Below the pieces are notes generated by a model, which was not told the origin of the DNA, searched no databases, and saw nothing but the letters and a program-made list of their open reading frames with translations. A stretch of 64,000 bases of DNA from Planctomycetota bacterium (GTDB lineage: Bacteria; Planctomycetota; UBA1135; GCA-002686595): positions 1-64,000 of the forward strand of contig JAIOPM010000049.1 in assembly GCA_021413885.1 (NCBI GenBank), read 5' to 3'. The translations under genes were made by a program, and so were the position numbers. Each line of letters begins with the position of its first letter. Position 1 is the first letter of the stretch. Below are positions 26,590 to 34,664 of this stretch, piece after piece.

Positions 26590-27606
26590 ATGGACATCAC
26601 CTCTGCGCCGCCCGAACAGCATCACCTCACCCGCACCGACAACCTCACCACGCTCCAGAGTCACATCCTCGCCGAGGAAGCGAAGCACCCGAACTCGATC
26701 GCGAGTCTGTCGTGGATCCTCTCGGCGGTCTCGCTCTCCGCGAAGGTGATCGCGTCGAAGATCCGGCGCGCGCGGCTCAACGACGTGCTCGGGTCGCTCG
26801 AGTCCGACAACGTTCAAGGCGAGCGCCAGCAGAAGCTCGACGTGATCGCGAACGAGACGTTGCTGCGCTGCCTCGGCTCGCGCGCCGGCGTCGCGATCGT
26901 CGCGTCGGAGGAGAACGAAGAACCGATCCTGTTGCGCACCGAGACCAGCGGTGATCGCAAGTACACGGTGCTCTTCGATCCGCTCGACGGTTCCGCGAAC
27001 CTCGACGCGTGCGGCGCGGTCGGGACGATCTTCTCGGTGCTGCGCCACGATCGGCGCGTGACGCCGGTCGAGCGCTCGATCCTCCAGCCGGGCACGCAAC
27101 AAGTCGCGGCCGGCTACATCCTCTACGGCCCGTCGGTCGTGTGGGTTTTGACCACCGGTTTCGGCGTCGACATGTTCGTGCTCGATCCCGCGATCGGCGC
27201 GTTCCTCAAAGTCGAAGAGGGCATTCGCATTCCGACGAAGGCGAAGAACTACTCGATGAACGAGGGCAATCGGAAATCGTTCCCCGAGGGTTATCAGCGT
27301 TACCTCGAGTGGGCGCAGTCGAACGGTTATTCGAGTCGCTACGCGGGAGCGATGGTCGCCGACGTGCACCGCGTGCTGCTCAAAGGCGGCGTCTTCCTCT
27401 ACCCGCAGACGCAGAAAGCGCCGAAGGGCAAACTGCGCTTGATGTACGAAGCCAATCCGATGGCGATGATCATCGAGCAGGCGGGCGGCAAGGCGCTCGC
27501 CGACAAGCAGCGCATCCTCGAAATCCAGCCCGAGGACCTCCACCAACGCACGTCGGTGATCATCGGCAGCTCCGAGGAAGTCGAGCACGTCGTCGCGCAT
27601 CTCTGA
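26590..27606 (+). CDS. fbp: Fructose-1,6-bisphosphatase class I
   Basis: 338 aa from ATG 26590. Metal and phosphate motif LFDPLDGSANLDACGAVGTIFSVL, acidic SEENEEPI, and later GGVFLYPQTQKAPKGKLRLMYEANPMAMIIEQAGGKA in class I order. It hydrolyses fructose 1,6-bisphosphate in gluconeogenesis. The longer open frame starting at 25855 runs through the previous gene in another frame and is rejected. Confidence 0.96.
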   Translation: MDITSAPPEQHHLTRTDNLTTLQSHILAEEAKHPNSIASLSWILSAVSLSAKVIASKIRRARLNDVLGSLESDNVQGERQQKLDVIANETLLRCLGSRAGVAIVASEENEEPILLRTETSGDRKYTVLFDPLDGSANLDACGAVGTIFSVLRHDRRVTPVERSILQPGTQQVAAGYILYGPSVVWVLTTGFGVDMFVLDPAIGAFLKVEEGIRIPTKAKNYSMNEGNRKSFPEGYQRYLEWAQSNGYSSRYAGAMVADVHRVLLKGGVFLYPQTQKAPKGKLRLMYEANPMAMIIEQAGGKALADKQRILEIQPEDLHQRTSVIIGSSEEVEHVVAHL

Positions 27607-27706
27607 TTCGCCGATTTTGGATAGCGAGTGACACGGCGGCGGGGGAGCGACGCTCCTCCTGAATCGGGAGCGGTGTCCGCATCTCCGTCACCACCAGGGC
27701 CGCATC

Positions 27707-29902
27707 ATGCAAACTCGACTTCGTTTCGCCGTTCTGTTCGCGTCCGCCGTTTCGTTCCTCGCCGTCCGCTCAGGAGCGCAGTCGACGTGGCACGTCGACG
27801 TCAACGGCACTGCGCCGGGAACGGGCACGAGCTCCGATCCTTTCACCAGCATCCAGTTCGCGATCTCGCGTCCAGCGACGGTCGACCAGGACATCGTGTT
27901 GGTCCATCCGGGCACGTACGTCGAGCTCATCGACTTCGTCGGCAAGAGCCTGACGGTCGGGAGCTCCGACGGTGAAGCGGTGACGATCCTCGACGGCGGC
28001 GGGCAGGGCAGCGTCGTCTCGGTGAAGAGCGGCGAGAACCTCTTCACGACGCTCGCTGGCTTCACGATCCGGAACGGCGCCGGCACGTTCGACGCGCCGT
28101 TCAACGTATCGCGCGGCGGCGGCGTCTACTGCGTCGGGAGCTTCCTGCGCATGCAGGACTGCACGGTGATCGACAACGCGACGCTCCTCCCGAGCACGAC
28201 GACGGTGCGCGGTTCGGGTGGCGGCGTGTACGCGAAGAACGCAACGGTGACGATCATCGACTGCACGCTCGAATCCAACGAAGCCACCGAAGGCGGCGGC
28301 GCGTGGTTCGAGCAGTCGAACGCAGCGATCTTCTTCTCCGAAGTTCGCGCGAACGTCGCGCACGCCGACAGCTCGCCTTCGCCGAGTTTCGCGGGCAAGG
28401 CGGGCGGAATCGGGAGCATCGATTCGGACGTCAACTTCGATTCAGGACTGATCGCGTCGAACGTCGCGGAGTCGACGCAGTTCCTCCCGGCGCGCGGCGG
28501 CGGAATGCTCTCGTGGAACGGAACCGGCAGCGTGTTGAACGCGTTGATCGAGGACAACTCGGCCGGCGTTCTGTCGCTCGGCGATTTCCAGGGTCAGGGC
28601 GGCGGCGTCGAAGTGCTGTTCACTCCTTCGTTCAACGAGGTCTTCCTCGCCAACTGCGAGATCCGCGGGAATCGCGCGACCCAGGGCGCGGGCGTGCTCG
28701 GGCTCGCGACGCTTTCGGACGTGAGCCTCCACGACAACGTCGGGCAGATCGGAGCCGGCGTCTACTCGTTCGGCTCGTTCATCCATCAATGCGACGTCTT
28801 CGACAACGCGCCGGTCGATTCGAGCGTCCAAGTCACCGGCCTCGGCGTGTTCAACGAACCGACGAGCACCACCACGATCGAAGCCTCGAAGATCCATGGC
28901 CACCACGGCATCGGTTTCGGCATCGGCGTGCACGGCGGCGAGCTCACGGCCTGCCGCCTCTACGACAACCACGGCGTCGGACCGTTCCCGTCCGAAGGCG
29001 GCGGAGCGTACGGCGCGACGCTGGCGTCCTGCTTCGTCTACGACAACGAAGTCTCCGAAACCGGTTCGCCGACGCCGAACGCGGTCGGCGGGGGCTTGCG
29101 CTCGTGCACCGCGCAACGCTGCTTCGTCTACGACAACGTCGCGAACGCGGGCGGCGGAGCGCACGACTCGTCGCTCGATCACTGCTCGTTCGAGAACAAC
29201 TCCGGCGGCGGACTCTTCGGCGGCAGCGCGGTCAACAGCATCCTCTGGAACAACCATCCCGTCGACGTCGCGGGAGGCGCGACGGTGACGTGGTCCGACG
29301 TCGGCACCGGCGCGAGCGGCGTCGGCAACCTCGCGCTCGATCCGCAGTTCTGGATGGCGGCGTTCAACGACTACTACTTGCGCCCGAACTCGCCGTGCAT
29401 CGACGCCGGCGATCCCGCGAGTCCGCACGATCCGAACGGCTCGATCGCCGACATGGGCGCGGTGCCGTTCGACTTCACGCACTACGTCGGCGCCGTCGTG
29501 TACTGCACGGCGAAGGTCAATAGCCTTGGCTGCACGCCGGCGATCGCGACCGTCGGCCCGCCGAGCCTCGGCGTCGGCACGTTCAAGATCACCGCGGCGA
29601 ACGTGCTCAACAAGAAGTCGGGCATCCTGTTCTGGGGCTCGAAGTCTTCGGGCACCGCGTTCCAAGGCGGGCATTTGTGCGTGAAGCCGCCGCTGATCCG
29701 CACCGCGGTTCAGTCGAGCGGCGGATCGACGAGCGGGACCAACTGCACGGGCTCGTACTCGTTCACGTGGAGTCATCCGTACAACACGGCCCACGGCATC
29801 GTCGTCGGTCAGCGCATCTTCGCGCAGTTCTGGTCGCGCGACGTCGCGTCGCCGAGCGGCACCGGCTTGACCAACGCGGTCGACTTCACGTTCATTCCGT
29901 AG
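27707..29902 (+). CDS. Secreted right-handed beta-helix protein with C-terminal domain
   Basis: 731 aa. Signal peptide 1-24 (cleavage near SGAQS). Residues about 60-560 carry parallel beta-helix repeats with recurring GGG and N-ladder turns (ISRPATVDQDIVLVHPGTY, GGGVYCVGSFLRMQDCTVID, GGGAWFEQSNAAIFFSEV), similar to pectate-lyase or polymorphic outer membrane-like helices. LRPNSPCIDAGDP (about 565) is a usual end of such helices. The last about 130 residues (from YCTAKVNSLGCTPAI) form a separate beta domain with Cys residues, possibly for surface sorting. Enzymatic activity is not evident. Confidence 0.85.
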   Translation: MQTRLRFAVLFASAVSFLAVRSGAQSTWHVDVNGTAPGTGTSSDPFTSIQFAISRPATVDQDIVLVHPGTYVELIDFVGKSLTVGSSDGEAVTILDGGGQGSVVSVKSGENLFTTLAGFTIRNGAGTFDAPFNVSRGGGVYCVGSFLRMQDCTVIDNATLLPSTTTVRGSGGGVYAKNATVTIIDCTLESNEATEGGGAWFEQSNAAIFFSEVRANVAHADSSPSPSFAGKAGGIGSIDSDVNFDSGLIASNVAESTQFLPARGGGMLSWNGTGSVLNALIEDNSAGVLSLGDFQGQGGGVEVLFTPSFNEVFLANCEIRGNRATQGAGVLGLATLSDVSLHDNVGQIGAGVYSFGSFIHQCDVFDNAPVDSSVQVTGLGVFNEPTSTTTIEASKIHGHHGIGFGIGVHGGELTACRLYDNHGVGPFPSEGGGAYGATLASCFVYDNEVSETGSPTPNAVGGGLRSCTAQRCFVYDNVANAGGGAHDSSLDHCSFENNSGGGLFGGSAVNSILWNNHPVDVAGGATVTWSDVGTGASGVGNLALDPQFWMAAFNDYYLRPNSPCIDAGDPASPHDPNGSIADMGAVPFDFTHYVGAVVYCTAKVNSLGCTPAIATVGPPSLGVGTFKITAANVLNKKSGILFWGSKSSGTAFQGGHLCVKPPLIRTAVQSSGGSTSGTNCTGSYSFTWSHPYNTAHGIVVGQRIFAQFWSRDVASPSGTGLTNAVDFTFIP

Positions 29903-29950
29903 CAGTCGAGAAGGTCGACCGTCGCGCTCGCGACGGCCGACCTCCGGCGT

Positions 29951-30490
29951 TCAGGCTCGCTTCGAGTAGCGGATGCGCATCTGGAGCTCGCGCTTCTCGC
30001 CGTCGACTCGGAAGATTTCGAAGACCCGCGTGCGTGCATCGGGGAACGTCGAGAGGTACTCGAAGCTCGCCGCCTTGCCGTCCATCGCCGTGCCGTCCAC
30101 CTGCGCGACGAAGCTCTTCCCGTCCGCCGCGAATCGGCCGTTGACGAAGTACGACATCGGACCGCCGCTCGAGTCGACCCAGACTCCGGTGTACGCGCCC
30201 TTCGCGGCATCCCAACCGGTGAGGCCCTTGCCTTGGAAGGGCATGCCCATGAACGAACCCGTGTGTTCGGTGACGAGCCAATGTCCGCCGCACTCGATGC
30301 GACACGTCTCGGTGCCCTTGGTGGTCTGACCCATCATCGTCACCTCGGCGTCCCACGTGCCGACCCAGGCTTCGAGTCGTTTCGCTTGAAGCGGCACGGT
30401 CGGTGCGCCGGACTCTTGCGGCGTGGTCGCCGCGGCGCACAACACGAGAACGGTCGCGATCGACGCGCCGAGCAGAAGAACGAGTTGCAT
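29951..30490 (-). CDS. Exported DUF1579 family protein
   Basis: 179 aa from ATG 30490, with GGAG 7 nt upstream; ATG 30562 is rejected. Signal peptide 1-22. The DUF1579 core is visible: LEAWVGTWDAEVTMMG, ETCRIECGGHWLVTEHTG, FQGKGLTGWDAAKGAYTGVW and YFVNGRFAADGKSF. Its function is unknown; DUF1579 proteins are predicted beta-barrel lipocalin-like folds. It is on the minus strand, separate from the beta-helix gene, and in the same orientation as the membrane protein upstream. Confidence 0.88.
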   Translation of the reverse strand: MQLVLLLGASIATVLVLCAAATTPQESGAPTVPLQAKRLEAWVGTWDAEVTMMGQTTKGTETCRIECGGHWLVTEHTGSFMGMPFQGKGLTGWDAAKGAYTGVWVDSSGGPMSYFVNGRFAADGKSFVAQVDGTAMDGKAASFEYLSTFPDARTRVFEIFRVDGEKRELQMRIRYSKRA

Positions 30491-30578
30491 GAGGACACTC
30501 CGTGGACGCAATGCGTCCGTTGGACCGCCGCACGAGGCGCGCGGTCGTAGCACTGGAACCACGCAGAGGAGCGACGAG

Positions 30579-30935
30579 CTACGCCGGACTCTGGAGTCCG
30601 TAACGTTGAGTCGCGAAGCCGACGATCGCGCCGAGCGCCATGCCCGGGAGCACGATCTCGAAGTAGTAGTGCTTGCCGTCGGGCGACGGCAGCGCCGCGA
30701 CGAGGAAGCTCAACGCGAAACCGACCGCGAGCCCGAACAGGATGCCCTTCGCGAGCGAACGCGTTCGCTTCGCGAAGAACCCCGCGGCGAGGCCCGTGAT
30801 CAGTCCCTTGCCGGTCGAGCCGAGCACGATCCCGAGGAGTTGATCCTTCGTGATCGCGTCGTACAGGCCGGCGCACGCTCCATCGATCGCGCCGAGGATC
30901 GCCCCCAGCAGAAGTCCGAGCAGCACTTTCGACAT
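30579..30935 (-). CDS. Small polytopic membrane protein
   Basis: 118 aa from ATG 30935, AAGGAG 10 nt upstream. Three or four Gly-rich hydrophobic segments (VLLGLLLGAILGAIDGACAG, GKGLITGLAAGFFA, GILFGLAVGFALSFLVA, GMALGAIVGFATQ) with glycine-zipper character. No known family. It follows the Ser/Thr kinase by 69 nt in the same direction and may be co-transcribed with the sigma factor-kinase pair. A long frame through it and the kinase in a different register is an artefact. Confidence 0.7.
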   Translation of the reverse strand: MSKVLLGLLLGAILGAIDGACAGLYDAITKDQLLGIVLGSTGKGLITGLAAGFFAKRTRSLAKGILFGLAVGFALSFLVAALPSPDGKHYYFEIVLPGMALGAIVGFATQRYGLQSPA

Positions 30936-31003
30936 CGCTTGTCGCTCCTTGCGGGACCGCACCATGCGGTCCGACCTTCTCTCCAACGGATGCGCCGGAG
31001 TCT

Positions 31004-31933
31004 TTAGCTTCGATAGAAGAAAAACATCGACGCGCGCAGCGCGATGTACGCGACCACCAGCCAGACGAAGAACTGGTGCTTGACGAGGAAGCGGCCGGCG
31101 CGTTCGAGCGGGGGTTCGCGATACGCGGCGACCGGCTCCCGATCCAAGTACGCGGCGACGTCGCGCGCGAGTTCGAGCGCCGAGGGATAGCGGTCGGCCG
31201 ACGCGTGCTCGCGGGCCCGCGCGATCACCGCGGCAAGCGGGCGCTTCACGCCGGCGAGATCGAGTTCGCCGTCGCGGCTCGGCCCGCGGCCGGTCGCGAG
31301 GAACGCGAGGATGCCGCCGAGCGCGTAGACGTCGGCGCGAGCGTCGACGGGGCCGGAGTGCTCCGACTGTTCGGGCGCCATGAAGCCCTGCGTGCCGGCC
31401 GCGGTGCTCGCGCCGCGCTCGTCGATCGAACCGGCGATGCCCCAGTCCATCACGTAGAGCTCGCCGAGCGGTCCGAGCATCACGTTCTCCGGCTTGAGGT
31501 CGCAGTGGACGACCCCCTTCGCGTGCGCGTGCGCGACCGTCTCGCACAAGCGCAAGAAGGTGCGCAGCGAAGCGTTGATCGATCCGGAGCTCGCTCGTGC
31601 GAGCGTCGTCCCCTGCACGAACCGCATCACGTAGTAGGCGCGGCCGTCGACGAGTTCGCCGAGGTCGTGCACTGGCGGGATGCTCGGATGTTCGAGCGCC
31701 GCGACCGTTCGAGCTTCGCGTCGCAAACGCTCGACGAGCGCCGCGGGATCGCGCGCGTCGTTGACGACCTTGATCGCGACATCGCGTTGCAAGAGTCGAT
31801 CGTGAGCGCGATACACCGTGCCCATTCCGCCCGCGCCGACTTCCTCCAAGAGTTCGTAGCGATCGCCCGGAACGACCGGCGTCGCGGCGAGTTCGGTGAG
31901 CCGTGCGAGGGCGGCGTGGGAGAGCTTCGTCAT
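31004..31933 (-). CDS. Membrane-anchored Ser/Thr protein kinase
   Basis: 309 aa. Hanks-type kinase: P-loop GAGGMGTVYRA (about 34-44), catalytic Lys in AIKVV, catalytic loop VVHCDLKPENVM (HCD instead of HRD, so a non-RD kinase), metal loop MDWGIA (DFG read as DWG), and MAPEQ. Residues about 275-305 include one transmembrane segment (FFVWLVVAYIALRASMFFFY), and the short tail is outside. ATG 31933 overlaps the sigma factor stop (ATGA). Kinase-sigma gene pairs of this kind are known in planctomycetes, where the kinase may act on the sigma factor. Confidence 0.93.
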   Translation of the reverse strand: MTKLSHAALARLTELAATPVVPGDRYELLEEVGAGGMGTVYRAHDRLLQRDVAIKVVNDARDPAALVERLRREARTVAALEHPSIPPVHDLGELVDGRAYYVMRFVQGTTLARASSGSINASLRTFLRLCETVAHAHAKGVVHCDLKPENVMLGPLGELYVMDWGIAGSIDERGASTAAGTQGFMAPEQSEHSGPVDARADVYALGGILAFLATGRGPSRDGELDLAGVKRPLAAVIARAREHASADRYPSALELARDVAAYLDREPVAAYREPPLERAGRFLVKHQFFVWLVVAYIALRASMFFFYRS

Positions 31934-32664
31934 GCGCGCTCGCGGCCGAGCAGCAAGGCGAGCTCGGCTCGGTACTCTTCTTCGTCCGCGGTCTCGGCGC
32001 GCAGGCGGCTGAGCAACAGCTCGCGGAACGCCTTGCGCGCCGCGGCGAGTCGATTCGTGATCGTGACGACGTCGAGGTCGAACTCGCGCGCGAGCGTTTC
32101 GTACGTCGGGCGAGGGCCGTCGTCGTCGGCGAGGTAGTAGCGACGGAAAAGCGCGGCTCGAACGGCGTGACCGTTGGCTCGCGACGACGCGTCGAGTTCC
32201 GCGACCACGGCCGCGAACACACCGCGGCGCCATTCGGCGTCGAACCAGGCCTGCGCGGAATCGTCCGACACGGCGACGGCGTCGACGAGTTCCTCTTCGG
32301 CCTCGTCGAAGGCGAGCGCGAGCACGGTGTCGCCACCTCCGCGCTTCAAACGCCCGCGCGCCTTGTCGTCGTTCTGGACGAAACCGTCGACCGCGAGACG
32401 CAAGAAGGTCCGGAAGCGCCCGCGTCGTCGATCGAAGCGCTCCAACCAATCCGTCTCGAGCGCGTGCGCGAGGAAACCTTGCGTGAGGTCCTTCGCGTCC
32501 TCGTTCTCCTTGCGAAAGCGCAGACGCACGTACTTGTAGATCGGCTTCCAGTACGAGCCGACGAGCACCTCGGTCGCGCGCGCGCGTCCCGCTGCTTCGT
32601 CGGACGCCAAGCCGGCGACGAATGACGGCCGCGTCGTCGGAAACGACGGCCTGGAACCGCCCAT
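31930..32664 (-). CDS. ECF-type sigma factor coupled to the kinase gene
   Basis: 244 aa from ATG 32664. Region 2 starts around LVGSYWKPIYKYVRLRFRK with EDAKDLTQGFLAHALE, the planctomycete-specific sigma-70 pattern; region 4 is around YETLAREFDLDVVTITNRLAAARKAF. In-frame starts farther upstream add a sequence without family similarity. The gene overlaps the Ser/Thr kinase by 4 nt, so the two are co-expressed; the kinase may phosphorylate the sigma factor or an associated protein. Only the kinase is present next to it, with no separate anti-sigma gene. Confidence 0.82.
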   Translation of the reverse strand: MGGSRPSFPTTRPSFVAGLASDEAAGRARATEVLVGSYWKPIYKYVRLRFRKENEDAKDLTQGFLAHALETDWLERFDRRRGRFRTFLRLAVDGFVQNDDKARGRLKRGGGDTVLALAFDEAEEELVDAVAVSDDSAQAWFDAEWRRGVFAAVVAELDASSRANGHAVRAALFRRYYLADDDGPRPTYETLAREFDLDVVTITNRLAAARKAFRELLLSRLRAETADEEEYRAELALLLGRERA

Positions 32665-32909
32665 CTCGGTGTCGGAGTTCACGATCAGCGCGTCTCGATC
32701 GATCCCATCATGCACCGACTCGACCCGGAGGTGTGAACGAGCTCGTCGGTCGCGCCGCGGAGGAGCGCGAACCAAGCTCGAAGCGGTGTTCGGCGGGAGG
32801 ACGTCGGCGAGGAAACGTGCCGCCGGCGGCGCGGGTACTCGGTAGGATTCGAGCGACGTCGAAGTCGAAGCGTGGTTCGGCGCGCGACGAACGAAACCCG
32901 GTACCACTG

Positions 32910-34550
32910 ATGTCCAATCGACGCGGAGCCGTGCGAAGTCGACTCGTCGGCGTCGTGGTGTTGGCGCTCGTCTGCGGATACGTCGTGTACCGCGCGTTGC
33001 GCAGTTCGAGCGCGACTCGTTCGGCGGAGCGGAGCGCGGAGCAGGTCTCGCCGTCGAAGGCTTCCGAGGTCGAGCTCGCGGAGATCGGACTCGTTTCGAG
33101 CGGGGACGCTGTCGCCGATCGCCAGGCCGCGCACGCGCCGGACGTCGCCGATTCGGCTTCGCTCCATGTCGTCGATGTCGACGGACGGCCGATCGCGGAC
33201 GCTGTCGCGGCGGTTTGCGCGCCCGGAACTCGCGCGCTCGATCCGCAGGCTGCGACGAACCTAGGGACTTCGGATGCGAGCGGGCTCGTTCGCATTTCGG
33301 CGTCGTGGGTGCGCGAACACGCGGGTGCGACGATCTCCGTCCTGCACCGCGACTACGCGGCGGCGAGCGTGAGTTCCGACGCGCTCCAGGACGGCGACGA
33401 GCGTGTCGTGCTCATGCTCGCGCTCGGACTCGTGTGTCGCGTTCAGTGCATCGATCTCGACGAGCTGCCGTTGCCCGGAGTGCTCGTTCGCGCGTCGCAA
33501 GCACCGTTCGAAGGTCTGACGAGTTTGCCGACGGACCTTCCTTCGCTCTCGGGCTCCGACGAAGCGACGCGCATCCACTCCGCGTTCAGCGACTCGCACG
33601 GGATCGCGACGCTCTCGGGACTCGCACCTGGATCCTATTCGGTCAGCGCGTACCTGGAGCACTTCACGATGGTGCTCGACAGGGACGATGATTTCGCGTT
33701 CACGGCGCCGACGGACGCGATCAAGCTCGTGCGTCTCGCGCCGATCCTCGCGTTCGTCGGGCGCATCGAAGGTGATGAACTGCTTTCTTCGATCTTGGAG
33801 ATGCGCGGAGATGGCATCGCATTCACTGGCCGCGTGCGGGAGGAGTTGTTGCGCCGCGAGAAAGATCGGCTCGAAGAGCGCTTCCCAGGCGCGATCGTCG
33901 TCACCGCGGAACCGATGTCGCTGACGAAGCCGCAACCGTGGCGGTTGCACGCGTTGTTCGCGCGTCACCCCGCGGAGACGTTCGAGTTCGAGCCCCTGCC
34001 CGTCGACGAAATCACCGCGCCGGTGTCGCTCCGTCCGACCGGCGAATTGACTCCCGAGTTGCCCGGTGGGGAACTCGTCATCGTCGACGCGAATGGCAGG
34101 AAAGTCGATGTGCCCGGTCTCTTCGTCGAGGTCGCACAAACGACGGAAGAATTCGCGGTCGAAGTCACGGCGAACACGACCGTGCGCCTGCCGGCCGGCG
34201 AGTACGCCTTGCAAACCTACGACTCGTTCTTCCGCGCGCTCATTCCTTCGACCACGCTGCGCGTTCCCGGCACGACGGTCATCACGCTCGATCGCGTGTT
34301 CCGCAAGTGTCGATTGACGCTTGGCGACAGCGGCGAAGCGCGACCGCACATGGGGCACATCAAGGTCGACGTCGCCGACTGCGCGTCGAAGCAGGTGTTC
34401 CTGCTCGACTCTGCACGCCCCGTCGAACTCTGGCTCCCGGTTGGAACGGTGTCGATCGCGTTCGGCGTCACCGACGGCGAGAGCGCAGCGCGTGCGTTCG
34501 AAGTCGTCGCGTCCGCGGAGAATGACGTTCAAGAGATCCTTCTGCGCTGA
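32910..34550 (+). CDS. Membrane-anchored protein with CarboxypepD_reg-like modules
   Basis: 546 aa from ATG 32910. Single N-terminal transmembrane segment (LVGVVVLALVCGYVVYRAL, about 11-29), then Ser-rich linker and beta-sandwich modules: LHVVDVDGRPIADAVAAV, a VCRVQCIDLDELPLPGVLVR module with the SDSHGIATLSGLAPGSYSV turn, and further strands at the C-terminus. Probably an extracytoplasmic structural or binding protein. Similar layout to the genes at 14.9 and 50.1 kb but without close sequence identity. The divergent sigma/kinase operon starts 245 nt upstream. Confidence 0.75.
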   Translation: MSNRRGAVRSRLVGVVVLALVCGYVVYRALRSSSATRSAERSAEQVSPSKASEVELAEIGLVSSGDAVADRQAAHAPDVADSASLHVVDVDGRPIADAVAAVCAPGTRALDPQAATNLGTSDASGLVRISASWVREHAGATISVLHRDYAAASVSSDALQDGDERVVLMLALGLVCRVQCIDLDELPLPGVLVRASQAPFEGLTSLPTDLPSLSGSDEATRIHSAFSDSHGIATLSGLAPGSYSVSAYLEHFTMVLDRDDDFAFTAPTDAIKLVRLAPILAFVGRIEGDELLSSILEMRGDGIAFTGRVREELLRREKDRLEERFPGAIVVTAEPMSLTKPQPWRLHALFARHPAETFEFEPLPVDEITAPVSLRPTGELTPELPGGELVIVDANGRKVDVPGLFVEVAQTTEEFAVEVTANTTVRLPAGEYALQTYDSFFRALIPSTTLRVPGTTVITLDRVFRKCRLTLGDSGEARPHMGHIKVDVADCASKQVFLLDSARPVELWLPVGTVSIAFGVTDGESAARAFEVVASAENDVQEILLR

Positions 34551-34664
34551 GCGCGACGTGCGCGAAACAATGCCTTGACCGCGAGCACACGAAGCAAACG
34601 CTTTCACGTCGCTTTGACTCGTGTGCCGGGCTCGCGATCGCGCAACGACGGATAACGTGAGCGC

